NCBI RefSeq assembly: GCF_022539505.1
Contig: NC_061514.1
Location: 333,295,090 to 333,359,089, forward strand
Source of the DNA: Lolium rigidum
Taxonomy: Eukaryota; Streptophyta; Magnoliopsida; Poales; Poaceae
Length of the DNA stretch: 64,000 nt
Reading direction: 5' to 3'
Shown here: positions 11,372-23,100 of the stretch, piece after piece
Numbering within the stretch: position 1 is the stretch's first letter
Layout of the letters: each line of letters begins with the position of its first letter
Position numbers and translations under genes: made by a program
Notes under the pieces: model-generated
Seen by the model: the letters and a program-made list of their open reading frames with translations, nothing else
What the model was told of the DNA's origin: nothing
Databases searched by the model: none

Positions 11372-12590
11372 AGAAAAAAAAAACCCCTGCATCGGCCCCA
11401 CGCGGCGACCAGGGGAACCCTAGATCGCGCCGCCGCCCGGCTCCCCTCCTCCCTCCCCTCTCCTCCCTCGCCGCTGCCTGAGGGCGCGGCCGGGCAAAGC
11501 CCGGTTGGCGTCGGCGGCGGCGAGGCCCTCTCATCCTCTGGCTCGGATGGAGGGGCGCGGGCAGTCTTCTCCGGGACAGGGCGTGGCGTTTCGTCGGGGG
11601 CCACGGCGCGCCGGAGCGGGCATGGCCTGCTGCGGCGATGTGACGGACGACGGTGGTGGCGGCGCGTCTCCGGGCGGCGCGGGCAGGTGGCGGCAAGGGC
11701 GGTGGTGGCTGCTCGGCCGACTTCTGCGAGGAAGGTGGCTCGACGGCGGCTGCGTGGGGGGCCGGCGGCGGATCGCTGCGGGCTGGTCCTCTGCGGAGCA
11801 TCTGAGCAACGGCGGTGGTGGCTCAGCGCCATCTTGCTTGCCTCAGCACTACGCTCGGCGAGGTGGGGATGCGCGGCTGCCGGTGAAAACCGTGCTCCGA
11901 CTCCGGTCTTGGCGGGCGATGGCGGCGCTACACGTCGTAACCTTCTTGAAGGCATCGTTGTCGCAGCCTGCATCTACACTCTCGCGCTGCTCCGGGGGAA
12001 ACCCTAGATCTGGGTCTCCCGGATCGGACGATGGCGGCGCGCCCTGCGTCGTTCTACCTCCTGGGGCATTGTTTTTGGAGCAGCTGCTGGACGTTGGCGG
12101 ATGTCGGTGGAGTGGTATTCATCTACCACATTGTTGGCGCTGAGACTCGGTGGCATGGTGCTGCGGGGTATCGACGACAGATGCGGGATGATGTATGCGT
12201 GCAGGATGGTGGAGCCGTCTGGCGTCATGGTGGCATCGATGACATGTCTTGCAAGGTTAATGCGATGATCTCTCTTGAAGATGGAGTCGAGGAAGACGGC
12301 GGTAGCAACTTCGTAGGCGTGTGCGTTGGCGTGCGCGGAGAGTTTGCTTGACTGGATGTGCTTCTCACCTGCTATTGGGCGGTTTGGGAAAGGCATTTGG
12401 TTTTTGGATGATGTCAGTTGGTGTATTGTCACCCCCTTCATCCCACTGTAGGTCTAGTGAGGTGGCTTCGAGGTTGATTTTTTGTATTGCTTCTTGTAAG
12501 GTTTGCGAATAATCTAATAAAAAGCCGTGTGCATCCTTTGGATGCAGAAGCTAGAAGCTGGAGTGATTTTTCCCCTTTTCGAAAAAAAAG
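11372..12590 (+). mobile_element. GC-rich retroposon with LINE-like 3' tail
   Basis: The first ~700 bp are very GC-rich (CCGCCGCC-type, like a 5' leader) and the sequence then turns T/G-rich. It ends with AATAAAAAGCCGTGTGCATC, GGATGCAGAAGC and CCCCTTTTCGAAAAAAAAG at 12581-12590. This is the typical 3' end of grass LINEs with a short A tail. Open frames in the GC-rich half (e.g. 11505-12143) have no domain and reflect base composition. The start is uncertain and no target-site duplication was found. Same architecture as 28222-29500 and 54519-55881. Confidence 0.5.
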
Positions 12591-12974
12591 GAAATGCTAT
12601 TATATTTATTTTAAGAAGTTAGGGGAAAAATGACTTATGACGAGAGGCATATGTCTCTACTTTGGAGCAGATGTACCCGTATATATAGTCATTGTTATTG
12701 TCGTTTTACTGGAAGATATATACTTTTATTGTTTTTGCAACACCTTTTGTTTACCCTATGAGCTACGACATGTATGTTATCTTAAAATGAACTTGAAATT
12801 TATTCATGTGCGCTATTTTTATTGCGATTTAAAATGTAAAACAAAAGATAAAATAAATAATAAAATGGTACAAACCAAAAATCAAAGTGAAAGAATTTTT
12901 GCGTGCTAAAATTACAACATATTATTTTCTAGGTCTGTGAGCATTTGGATTTTACTTTAAACCCATTGCATCGC

Positions 12975-12990
12975 ACGGTACTTTTGCTAG
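12975..12990 (+). mobile_element. Possible Helitron 3' terminus (decayed hairpin, CTAG)
   Basis: GCATCGCACGGTACTTTTGCTAG followed by T (12991) resembles the 3' end of a grass Helitron family, in which a short hairpin precedes CTAG by about ten bases. The left hairpin arm (CCAT) no longer fully matches the right arm (ACGG). The 5' end was not located; the AT-rich sequence 12591-12970 may belong to the element. The end lies about 110 bp from the neprosin stop codon. Confidence 0.4.
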
Positions 12991-13677
12991 TTGTAACTTC
13001 AAGCAAAAACATGATGAAAGTTCACGCTTTTTAAAATCTGAAACAGGGTAACCAAACTTTTATTCATGTATCAAATTACATATAGCATCGGTTCTGGCTC
13101 ATGCGGACCGACCCCCTGGCCCTCCATAGTAGATTTTTCCTCCTGCAATCCGCGAGACCGAGTAGAGCTTATCGTCTGTGACAGTGGTTGGCATCTTATT
13201 GCTTACTAGTGTGGTTTTGCCATCCCTGTCGATGAGCTGAATGTCACGGATCAATGCAGCTTTGCGCGTGTCTGATGCAAAGGCCCCACTTCCCATGGTA
13301 GGTGATGAAACTCTTGGGTCACTAATAACATGACCACCCACCCAGATAGCAGATGCTTTCACAGATAAGCTACTAAATAGTGATGCTGGAAAATAACCCA
13401 CTGGGATTGGGTCGCTATTAAGGCCACAGTGTACCCACCAGTTTCCACTTGATTTGTCCTGTTAGTTTTAAATTCATGCAAAAGGTAAAACAACTACATT
13501 AGAATTATAACCTACTCAGATTATTCCCACAATGCTTAATGAATAAAAGAATACTCCCGATGTATCAAAATACATTGCATTCTACTATTCTAGGATGTTC
13601 TTGGATCACATAGTAGCTAGCTAGATCACACACAAGACAAACATGTACAGTAGCTAGTAGATATACAAAGTGGAATC

Positions 13678-13852
13678 TTACAGGAGCCGGTACCTACCGG
13701 CACAAAATCCATTGTTGATTCATTCCTTAAGATTTGTGCCCTAAATAAAACCTCTATGAATAAAAAAAAAACATAGCAGTTTCATTCACGGCATGGAACT
13801 TGGGGCAATAATCGATGGTGAAACTTGTGCTGGTAGGTACCGGCTCCTGTAA
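13678..13852. mobile_element. Small MITE with CAGGAGCCGGTACC inverted ends
   Basis: TTACAGGAGCCGGTACCTAC on the left is matched in inverse by GTAGGTACCGGCTCCTGTAA on the right, continuing into GGCACAA/TTGTGCT. Length is about 175 bp. TA flanks both sides, consistent with a TA target, but the superfamily is not certain. It sits in the last intron of the neprosin pseudogene. Confidence 0.65.
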
Positions 13853-15254
13853 AAAAAAGCATTCGCCAGTAGATATAGGAGTAGCAGAGTTTCAAGGGAA
13901 ATTTAGAGTTTTCTTGTATGGGGTATCCACCCGGTGGCTCTGTTTTATATTCCTTGATTATGTAGATGCATTTCAAGGAGAAATGGGTGTCTAATTCTCA
14001 TGTCATGCAATTTAATTCAACAAAAGAAGTTCATTCTAAAATTCAATGTATCGACACGCTGGGAGCAACACATACCTTGAACACTTTAATAGTAATATTT
14101 TGCCGTACCCCTTTAATATCATACACTGGTTGAATGATATTGAAAGGACACGGATGACGCCTAGAGGGGGGGGGGGTGAATAGGCGATTTAAAACTTTTA
14201 CGAGATGGGCTTAACAAATGCGGAATAAAACTAGCGTTTACTTTGTCAAGCCCAAAGCCTATAAACTATAGTTCACCTATGTGCACCAACAACTTATTCT
14301 AAGCAATGGTTCACCTATGTGCACCAACAACTTATGCTAAGCAATACAAGCAAGTATGTGATAGCAAGATATATATAACTTCAAGCACGATGGCTATCAC
14401 AAGGTAAAGTGCATAAGTAAAGAGCTCGGGTATAGAGATAGCCGAGGCACGCGGGAGACGATGATTTATCCCGGAGTTCACACTCTTGCGAGTGCTAATC
14501 TCCGGTGGAGAGGTGCGGTTGCTTAGTGCTCCCGAACGCCACAAGAGGCTCACCTTGAGGTGTGGTTGCTCGATGCACACCAACGCCACAAAGGCCTCAC
14601 CCCAAGATGCGGTACTCACACCACACACCGAACGCCACGAAGGCGCCTCACCTAAATCTCCGGTGACCCTCGCCACAAAGGCCTAGGTCACGGTTCCACT
14701 AAGGGATTTCCTTCGAGGCGAAACCGGGCCTTACACAAAGATTGGGGCACACATCCACAACTTAATTGGAGGCTCCCAACAAATCGCCACAAAGGCCTAG
14801 AATCCGTCTAGGGTTCCAAGAACCCAAGAGTAACAACCTTCTTGTTTTCACCACCATGAATCACCGTGGAGAACTCAAACCGATGCACCAAATGCAATAG
14901 CAAGAACACCACAAAGATTCTCAAGAACTTCTCTCTCAAATTCCAACAAAGCTACAAAAGCTATTGGGGGAATAAGAGAGGAAGAATAAATAGGAGGAGG
15001 AACACCAAATTTCTCCAAGATCTAGATCTAGTGGATTCCCCTCACAAAGAGAGCGATTTGATTGGTGAAGATGTAGATCTAGATCTCCTCTATCTTTCTC
15101 TCAAATAGATGCAAGATTCATGGGAGGGAGAGGGAGATAGCAAGCTCAAAGAAGGTCAACAATGGGGGCAAAAACGAGCTCTAATGGATGGGAAACTTTG
15201 GGGAAGAAGACCCCCTTAAATAGGGCAAGAGAAATCTGCCCGTTATGCACAAAA

Positions 15255-15450
15255 CTCGTCAAAACCGGAACTTCCGGTCATTTGGGGCGGAACTTCCGCC
15301 CCCGGAAGTACCGGCCAACTTCCGGATGAAGTAGGGCGCCCCCGGAATGCTTACAGTATACTTTCTGCGTGCAGATTCGTCATTTCCGGAAGTTCACCGG
15401 AAGTAGGGCGGAAGTTCCGGCCACCGGAACTTCCGGCCAACTTCCGGTCA
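15255..15450. repeat. Palindromic CCGGAAGTTCCGG cluster in solo LTR
   Basis: About eight occurrences of GGAAGTTCCGG/CCGGAACTTCCGG variants within 200 bp, interspersed with GGCGGAAGTTCC and CCGGCCAACTTCC. The cluster sits upstream (in LTR orientation) of the TATA-like box, where promoter elements are expected. An analogous CCGGATTTTCCGG cluster is present in the LTR at 1331-5285. Confidence 0.7.
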
Positions 15451-16119
15451 AAAAACTGCTTCACGAAAACTTGAATAACTTTTGCATCCGGATTTCGATT
15501 TTGATGATCTTGGGCTCGTTTCGAAGCTAGTAACAAGCTCTACAAGATCATGCAGGAAACCATCATAGTCCAGTAAGGTAGGATAGAAATAAATGATGAA
15601 AGGTTTGACCTATCTAAAAAAGACATACCGGTAAAACCTCCAACCTTGAAAAAGCAACAAGTAGCCCGTGCAAAAACCATTCTTGATGAACTAGAGCTTG
15701 TCATGAGAATAAGCACAAGCTCTAAAACATCACATGGATAAGATCCAAATAACAACCAAGAAAGATGATGCAAGGATGCAAAGGTTTGAGCTCTCCGAAG
15801 GATACGATCGAGTTACTCACCCGAGAGCCCTCTTGATATAGTACGGCAACTAAACTATAAACCGGTCTCCAACTACACCATGAGACCGGTGAGAAAGAAA
15901 CCCTATCAAGAGCAAACCTTAAACTTACGCATTCCACTTGAGCTTGATGATTACGGTCTTGACCGCAACAAGATGGAACGCCTTTCTTGATTGTGCTTGC
16001 TTGACGAAGTCTTGTGGATTGCTCCCCCATAATCCACCATGGGAGAGCTTCTTCTTCGGCGCATCTTCACATATCCATGAACACCATATGGATGGCAAGA
16101 GTCAAGCAAAGAATCTCTT

Positions 16120-16545
16120 CGAGATGGCTCATCTTGAACTTGCACTTCATTTCGTTGATGTCTTGAAGTTAACCTTGAGAGCTCACTTCATCTTCATCTT
16201 CAAGACATACTTGACACTTTGCATTTCATTTCGTTGATGTCTTGAAGTTAACCTTGAGAGCTCACTTCATCTTCATCTTCAAGACATACTTGACACTTGA
16301 TCTTCTACATTTGTTTCTTATTGCAATCTTGAAGCCAACATATGGTTCAAGCATCGCCTTCAAGCATATGATCTCTTCAAGTTGGCTCATCTTGAACTTG
16401 CACTTCATTTTGTTGATGTCTTGAAGTTATCCTTGAGAGCTCACTTCATCTTCACCTTCAAGACATACTTGACACTTGATCTTCTTCATTTGCTTCTTAT
16501 TGCAATCTTGAAGCCAACATATGGTTCAAGCATTGCCTATGAACA
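16120..16545. repeat. Tandem duplications within the solo LTR
   Basis: The segment starting TTCGTTGATGTCTTGAAGTT and running to CAAGACATACTTGACACTT occurs at 16151, 16230 and 16409 (periods 79 and 179 bp). The longer unit also repeats GCAATCTTGAAGCCAACATA. Short frames here (16242-16424) are by-products of the repeats. Confidence 0.75.
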
Positions 16546-17087
16546 ACTCCTACAAATATAACTCAATGCAAACGTTAGTCCATAGGGATTGTCATTAATT
16601 ACCAAAACCACACATGGGGGCTCCATGCACTTTCAGATATCACCAGGAAATATAGGGGACCCGCTCACAAGCCGAAACCCTTCACAATCCACGTTCATGC
16701 ATCCTGTATTTCCATTGTCTTTCTGCAGTTTCATTCATGCCATTCAGATTTAACTTTGCAAGGTTTACTACCTCTATTTATTTATTTCTACTTTGTCATT
16801 TTTTTTCAAATTTGTTCCATTCTCGTTCGTGAGTATTTATGTTTGAGTAATCACCTGAATTATCCTTTTCATCTTTCCATAATCTTAACCGCAAGTCTAC
16901 TTTAGTAATTTTCCAAGATAGCAAGGTTAACGTTGCACTTTTTTAAAGATAGTAAAAAAATAACCATAATGTTAGGATGATGGTAGAGCGCATTTTTTCT
17001 AGAGACTTGGTCAAAGTAAACAAATATACATACCGTCCAAGTCGTGAAAAGGTAAGTCTGCGAGTCATTAAAGTGAGGTGGCGAAAC

Positions 17088-17855
17088 CTGCACCATTACC
17101 TGAGACCGTTAGAGTCCTTAAATACAACTAATCATTAGAATTTATAATTAGTAAACAGTAAAACTGCTCCACCTAGGAGCTCTCACAGCGGTTTAGCTTC
17201 ATGGACGGTCGGATCTGCCCACAGAACGGTCCAGATTAAACTCACTACGCCTGTTAGGTCCGTAACGTTGTTTTACGTCGTCAAAACGAGCTAAATGGCC
17301 AACCGTATCGTTAATCGGGCTGCTACTCCACGGACCGAGTTTAATGGCACTGGCGGGGGCTGCCACGAAACGCTCGTAGGGCCTGGAGGCCGACCTGACT
17401 ATCTCGGCCGAAGCGGCACTCCTCCCACGACCACGACGTGGGCCTCAGCAGCTGATGCGGCACGGAGATGCGACCGTCGGGCGATGGAAGCCGAATAGGT
17501 TCCTCTACGCCATCAATGAGACAACGACAGCTGAGTAAGTTCATCGTGCCTATAAATTCTGGGAAGCCTAGCGAGCGAGTTTGCCGTGGTCCAACGATGA
17601 TGAAAGTCAACGAGGGGAATCAGAATTCAGAAGGAGGGGAGAGGACCAATCCTAAATCTCCACGCCAGTAGGGGCAGCAGCAGCACACGCCACTCCGTGG
17701 GTCGCTCCCCTTGTGCCGATGTCAATGGCTGTTGGCGCTTGGTCGGCGCGCATCGGTGTGACCACAGGCTCTGCCCTCGCCATTTCCGCCCCATCGGCGC
17801 GATCTGTAGAGACGCAACAGCCGTGGCGGCAATGAGCCCTTCTTAACAGAGCTTA
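17088..17855. other. Intron sequence, no feature recognised
   Basis: Lies in the long neprosin intron, left of a Harbinger-like element. Moderately GC-rich frames near 17295-17670 have no recognisable domain. No terminal repeats were seen. Confidence 0.4.
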
Positions 17856-19261
17856 GGGCATCTCCAACGCGGAGACCCAAACCCAAAAACGGATACCACT
17901 TTTGTCCGTTTGGGTAAAACGCGTCCGCAACGCGGACGCTAAATCGCAAAACGGACAGCAATAAAGTCGGGGCGGCCCAAATCTCACGCAAATCTTGGCG
18001 GACTTTGCGTCTGTCCGGCTCGCTCGGGACGGCTCCGGACGTCCGTTTTATCCTCCCGACCCCACATCTTCTCTCTCCCATGTCTTCTTTTTCCCATGGA
18101 TATGGCCGGAATAGCTGTCGGAGTTTGGCTGGCTCGGCCAACTGCCGCCGCCGCCCACACATGGAGCACCCTGGCGCCGAGTCCTCCTTTTTTTTCATCC
18201 CTACCGGAAGTTGCCGCTGCCAAAATGAGCTCCGGCGACAAAGCTCGTCGATGGCGACGCGCAGAGCGATGGCCAAGGGCACGGGCGGCGCCTTGCAGTC
18301 GAGCCACGAGCGGCCGCGCGCCTCGCCACGGCCGAGCCCAAGACGGCGGCGCGCCGCTCTGCCACGGGACGCCACGAACACGGCTCCCGCGGCGGCGAAC
18401 GAGGTCGTGCCCGCGGAGACGGGGCGGCGGGCGGCGACGGGGCTGCGCTCGCGGAGACGGGACGGGGCCGCGGCGGCGAACGGGGCCGCGCCCGCGGCGG
18501 TGAGCGGCGAGGGCGCCTCGGCACGGCGCCGGCTGCCCGCGCGTCGCCATCGACGACCGCCGGCCGCCCGCGCTCACCTCTCCCGAGCCGGCCCGCGCGA
18601 GGCGCCGGCGGGGGCTGCCACGCGCCTCGACGCCGGCCGCGTCGGCCACGGGCGGGCACGCACGGGCGAGGGCGGCGGCGGCCACGCGCGGGCACCGGCG
18701 AGGGCGGAGCCGGCCATCGGCGGGGCCGCGGCTGGCCGTGCGCGCCGCGACGCCGGCCGCGTCGGCCACGGGCGGGGCACGCACGGGCTGTGGCGCGGAG
18801 CCGGCCGCGCGAGGCACGGGCGGGGCGGAGCTGGCCGTGCGCGCCTCGACGCCGGCCGCGTCGGCCACGAGCGGGCACGCGCGGGCACGGGCGGACGGAA
18901 AGGGGCGTCGGGCATTCGCGGGCACGGGCATGGGAGGACGCGCACGGCTGCGGACTGTCCCCGGCCGTGCTGGAGCTCGCCGTGCCCGACCGCCGTGCTC
19001 CTCTCCAACTCCAGCGCGAGCTTGGGGTCGTTCCTCTTGCTCGTGCGTGGCCTAGGAGCAGCTGGTCACCACGCCGGGGTTGGAGCTCTCCACGACTAGT
19101 ACTAGTACTAGTACTATTTGCAAGCAAAAGGAGGACAGCAGCGTTGGGGTCTGTACGCGACCCAAACGGACAACCGGATGTCCTCCTGTTTCGAGCCTAC
19201 CCAAACGGACAAAAAAGGATGAAAAAGTGTGTCCGTTTAGGTCTCCGCGTTGGAGATGCCC
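17856..19261. mobile_element. PIF/Harbinger-like element, 1.4 kb, non-autonomous
   Basis: Both ends carry GGGCATCTCCAACGCGGAG in inverse orientation with a 3-bp duplication TTA (17853-17855, 19262-19264), matching the TTA target of PIF/Harbinger. Inside each end is a GTCCGTTTGGGT-type subterminal repeat. The centre is extremely GC-rich and contains three copies of CGACGCCGGCCGCGTCGGCC (near 18630, 18750 and 18850). These give repetitive Ala/Arg/Pro-rich frames on both strands; no transposase or Myb-like domain was found. An ACTAGT microsatellite lies at 19095-19117. Confidence 0.75.
19095..19117. repeat. (ACTAGT)n microsatellite
   Basis: Nearly four copies of ACTAGT in the right part of the Harbinger-like element. 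Confidence 0.85.
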
Positions 19262-19405
19262 TTAGCGTCCAAGATGATTTCAGACTGCTGTGTGGTGAGA
19301 TGATTGGTTTTATCTAAGATTTTCTCATATTTTTATCATTTGTTGGGCTGTATGCTTTGTTCAACATCTGCTATCTGACTTGGATTCTTGGGTGAATTAG
19401 GGTGA

Positions 19406-19432
19406 CTAGATGACCGGTTGCGCTATCGCGCA
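19406..19432 (-). mobile_element. Helitron 3' terminus on the minus strand
   Basis: Read on the minus strand the end is TGCGCGATAGCGCA (perfect 5-bp stem, 4-nt loop; 19419-19432), then ACCGGTCAT, then CTAG followed by T. A GC hairpin about ten bases before CTRR and insertion before T are the defining Helitron 3' signals. A second decayed copy of the same end (GTTGCGGTACCGCGCAAAT) lies near 19590. The element would extend rightward (5' end not found) and could have carried the gene fragments at 19.9-26.0 kb. Confidence 0.6.
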
Positions 19433-19894
19433 AATAGCAGCTGCTAACCATGTGTTTTCAGTGTAAGAAATGTCTAAATCAGTGCAACCGAAAACATATT
19501 AATAATATGTCAATAGATGCTAATATACATGATTTTCATGTCTTGCTATATACATATCAAATATGAGGCTTATTAAGTATCCTCTAAATTACCCGTTGCG
19601 GTACCGCGCAAATAAAATAATTAGTACATGAACCACTAACCATGTGCTTTTAGAGCAAGAAATGCCTAAGTAAGTGCAAATGAAAGCGTTTAATATGTGA
19701 ATGGATGCTCACATTAGGATGGCAATTTAACAGACTAATTTATTTACATGCTTAAATCTATATTTTTGTTGCACCAAAAACAGTACCATAGTAGCTGCGA
19801 GTTGTTCTCACACCGAAACAAAAAATGTCCCCGGAGATGTTCTCAAAACAGAAACAAAAATATGTTACTGAAGCCGTGCAAATATTGTTGACAG

Positions 19895-20181
19895 TCACCA
19901 TGGTGCATTCACTATATGATGCATAGCTTGTGCATTATTCTTCACACTCGACTCCAACTCTTCCATCTCGATGTCCACTGCCTTCAAAGCTTCACTCAAA
20001 GCTGCCATCTTCGCCTTAGGGGCTTTCATCTCCTTCGCGGCATGGTCCTTCTCGAGCTTGACCTCTTCATACGCCTCGCGCTCCACCGACGGTTTATCAG
20101 TAGTGATGCCATCGGAATCTACAATGCCTGGATCTGGGGATCCCATGTCATCATCGACACCGCCCACTGCTGAGCTGATGT
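19895..20181 (-). pseudogene. Coiled-coil exon fragment of unknown gene
   Basis: Minus-strand exon-like segment after an acceptor-like TTCACCAAAG (near 20182) ending in a TGA. It encodes an acidic stretch (GGVDDDMGSPDPGIVDSDG) followed by a charged heptad-like helix (EREAYEEVKLEKDHAAKEMK, KAKMAALSEALKAV, EMEELESSVKNNA) predicted by eye to be a coiled coil. No family is recognised. It lies just inside the minus-strand Helitron end, so a captured last exon is possible. Confidence 0.35.
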
Positions 20182-23100
20182 CTTTGGTGAAAATTTGTAC
20201 TTCAACAACATTACTAATAAAAAAAAAACAGTACCGAATAGCCAACCAGAGCTGAATAACTTTTTCCACATGGAAATCAAAAAGTCATTGCATCCATCAA
20301 GATTGTAGGTATAGTACTGTGCCGTGGTTACCATAGAATTGACTACTACTGCATCTCTTCCTTTAAATTAATCTTTGATTAAAATCTTAACCCATAAAGG
20401 CTTAAACACTACACCGGAACAATGCGGTGTGCTTGAGTTTCTATTATACACGGAGACCACCGAGCAATAATGATTTTAATATTCTTGTAAGTTCACGAGT
20501 ATGGGTAAATAAGTCAATGCCGGTGGATGAGAAATTTTGAAGGATCGTCCGATGTACTAAAATACCCAAAATTGAATAAAATCAAAGTTCCTCGAAAAAC
20601 AATAAGAACTCATGAATGAAAAGCTGTATGCCCGCAAATATCAACCGAGAAAACAGATCATTTTGGTGCATAGCGAGTGGCTAAATATAAAGATGCAGAA
20701 ATAAATTGGAACTCGAGTAACCCATGATATACTAAATAGGCATGCTACAGCCTATCACAAGCAAAGTATTCAAGAACGATTCTTGTTCTACTAAAATATC
20801 GGTTAGTAGGTTTATATGCTGATAAGATACAGCAAGAACTTGACCTGCCTGCAAAATGTAAGATCACCAATACTTACATATTCATTACTATAGTTCAGAT
20901 AGTGAAAAAATGCCATACTGTGTTACGAGTTGAAGCCTCAATCTTAAAATGCTTCAAGGGTATGGAATTAGGAAGGACTTAGGAAGGTGTACAAAGATAG
21001 CTACGGGAAAGTGACAAGTGAAAATAACAAAACCACTCGCTTCGAGTGATTACACAGAGCAACCTACGAGGCTAACACAAATAGTTTGACCTTGTTCGGC
21101 ACAATCCATAATCCGGAACGCGCGGGGATTTGTAGGTACAAATAACCTACATACTAACACAAATAATCTAAGATCCCCGATGCAGCTACCGATTCAGGCT
21201 CCGCATTTGTAGGTATAGGAGGATTGGCAGTCTATATTCACAAGGGAGACATGTTTACAAGAAGCCTACACACCCTATATAATCATCTCCATTGGAAATC
21301 ATGGCAACATTACTTGTCATGGAAGTATATGGCGAAAAAACTGACCTCATCTTGAAACAACCGCTGTCGAAGGCCCTGGTTATGGAGCACCATTGATCCA
21401 CTGCTTTGAGACGAAAGAATGTTATGGAAAAGACAACAAAAGCAGAAAACGGTATATGTTGCTTACGTGGTCGAGTGAAAGAAAAATACTATCCGCATAT
21501 ATGTACTAATGAGTGAATTCCAAGCATAAATAAAATAGCTTGAAGAGTTCTATATATAAACGAGTGAAGCCCATCGTTGAGTGTTTGGTTGGGTAGAAGA
21601 AGAATCAGCGGGCAATAGCAGTATGCAAGCAATCTTACTTCAGTATTTTGCTCAGAATAAACAGCGGGAACTAAAAGAATTGAAATAACAAAAAAAAAAC
21701 ATTTCCAAGTTTGGCTCCATATTCTTACCTTGAAAGAGTATTCCGATAATTAGTAAATCTGCATATGTCAATGCAGCTTCCTAAAAAGTCCTCTAGCAAT
21801 GCTTGAGCGGCCAAATCACTACACAAAAAGAGAAAGAGAGGGTACATATTAGTTTTATTACACATCATAGTGTAGCAATAAGTTCAAATGTGAGTACATC
21901 ATCCATAATAAAGGCTAGTGATAAGCACATGAAGAAATTTAGTATAGGTTCACCTGATAGCCAAAGCAGCATGTAGAGCCTAGTCAAAAGAACACCAAAC
22001 TATAACCTAATTAAGATAAATTATAGTTCTGAAATACACAACGGTTTCGAATATGTATGTTTGAATCAAACACATCCAAACATATATCTTAGGTTGTAGA
22101 ACTGCAAGGCTACACATATGGCGAAAAAACTCGACCTCATCTTGAAACAACCGCGCTCGAAGGCCCTGGTTATGGAGCACCATTGATCCATCGCTTTGAG
22201 ACGAAAGAATGTTATGGAAAAGACAACAAAAGCGAGAAAACGGTATATGTTGCTTACTCGGTCGAGTGAAAGAAAAATACTATCCGCATATATGTACTAA
22301 TGAGTGAATTCCAAGCATAAATAAAATAGCTTGAAGAGTTCTATATATAAACAGTGAAGCCCATGCCGAGTGTTTGGTTGGGTAGAAGAAGAATCAGCGG
22401 GCAATAGCAGATATGCAAGCAATCTTCCTTCGATATTTTGCTCGAGAATAAACATCGGGAACTAAAAGAAGTTGAATTGTATGAAAAGCAAGAGGCGGAG
22501 ACGAGATCATCGGCGAGATACGTGAGATACATCATTCATGCCGATGCTCATCCCTATGGCTAAGCAACATCTAGTAGCACATAGCAAGCATTGCAAGTAG
22601 CGAGCGAGCTTGGCAGAGCAGATCTAGCAAGACACAACCAAGATTGATAGTTAGCACTCCACTCGTATCCATGATGACCTAATAAGATCCGTCACTCCAT
22701 TATAGTTTACATCCTAAACACGATAGCACGAAAATAGCTCATAGTAACCCGGTGAATTCCAAATCAGCGTGCATTTACAGATATGACAAACTGTTGCAGG
22801 CATGGGAGAGTTCACAAGCTAATACAACATGTAAGTTCCTACTTCTGACACAAGAGCAATCAACAGCCGCCACCAAGCTAACCCCTTGCATTCTTTTAAC
22901 ACTGGTAGAAAAGATCCACTAAGCTAACCTGAAATCTATAATGATTTATGCAGACACTCATCGATCTTAAATAATAGGTATTACTTTGCAAGTTGTACAA
23001 ATTTGGGAGAAATGGTTTAAAATCCACTATTCACAATCCAAAGCACCAAATGTATTTCGAAGAAACAAATTATCCAAATCTTCAGGTCTAGTACATTGCT

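Larger units (their letters stand above)
14141..16635 (-). mobile_element. Solo LTR (2.5 kb) inserted in a neprosin exon
   Basis: The element runs TGAAAGGACACGG to GCACTTTCA and is flanked by the perfect 5-bp duplication GATAT (14136-14140 and 16636-16640). The orientation is minus: the LTR start TGAAAGTGCATGGAGCCCCC is at the right and the C-run motif CACCCCCCCC..CTCTAGGCG, found at LTR 3' ends, is at the left. There is no internal domain, so it is a solo LTR. It contains palindromic CCGGAACTTCCGG arrays (15255-15450), a TATTTAAGG TATA-like box near 15220 on the minus strand and a tandem duplication at 16120-16545. A gene-disrupting event: the neprosin frame is continuous if the LTR and one GATAT are removed. 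Confidence 0.87.
13099..17087 (-). pseudogene. Neprosin-domain protein, 3' exons, broken by an LTR
   Basis: Three exons read on the minus strand. 17034-17087 encodes VSPPHFNDSQTYLFTTWT. The next exon (16722 down to 14076) encodes KDNGNTGCMNVDCEGF, then PVYDIKGVRQNITIKVFK. 13458-13099 encodes DKSSGNWWVHCGLN, VGYFPASLF, TMGSGAF and KIYYGGPGG before the stop. These are hallmark blocks of the neprosin domain (formerly DUF239; PF03080): secreted plant proteins, some glutamic peptidases. Splice sites fit (CAG acceptors; GTATGTAT and GTATGTG donors) and phases agree. The middle exon is interrupted after codon 'GDI' by a 2495-bp solo LTR with GATAT duplication, so the gene is dead here unless the LTR is spliced out. 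The 5' exons are at 31052-32958, about 14 kb away. Confidence 0.85.

Noticed and set aside
11332..12143. Frames of ~210 codons on both strands in GC-rich sequence
   Set aside because: Composition-driven; the segment has the 3' tail of a LINE-type retroposon and no protein domain.
13551..13600. Stowaway-like left end ACTCCCGATGTATCAAAATACATTGCATT
   Set aside because: No matching right end with GGGAG was found nearby; at most a truncated remnant.
18005..19127. Long frames of 300+ codons on both strands (Ala/Arg/Pro-rich)
   Set aside because: They lie wholly within the Harbinger-like element, overlap each other on both strands, contain no domain and follow from extreme GC content, where stop codons are rare.
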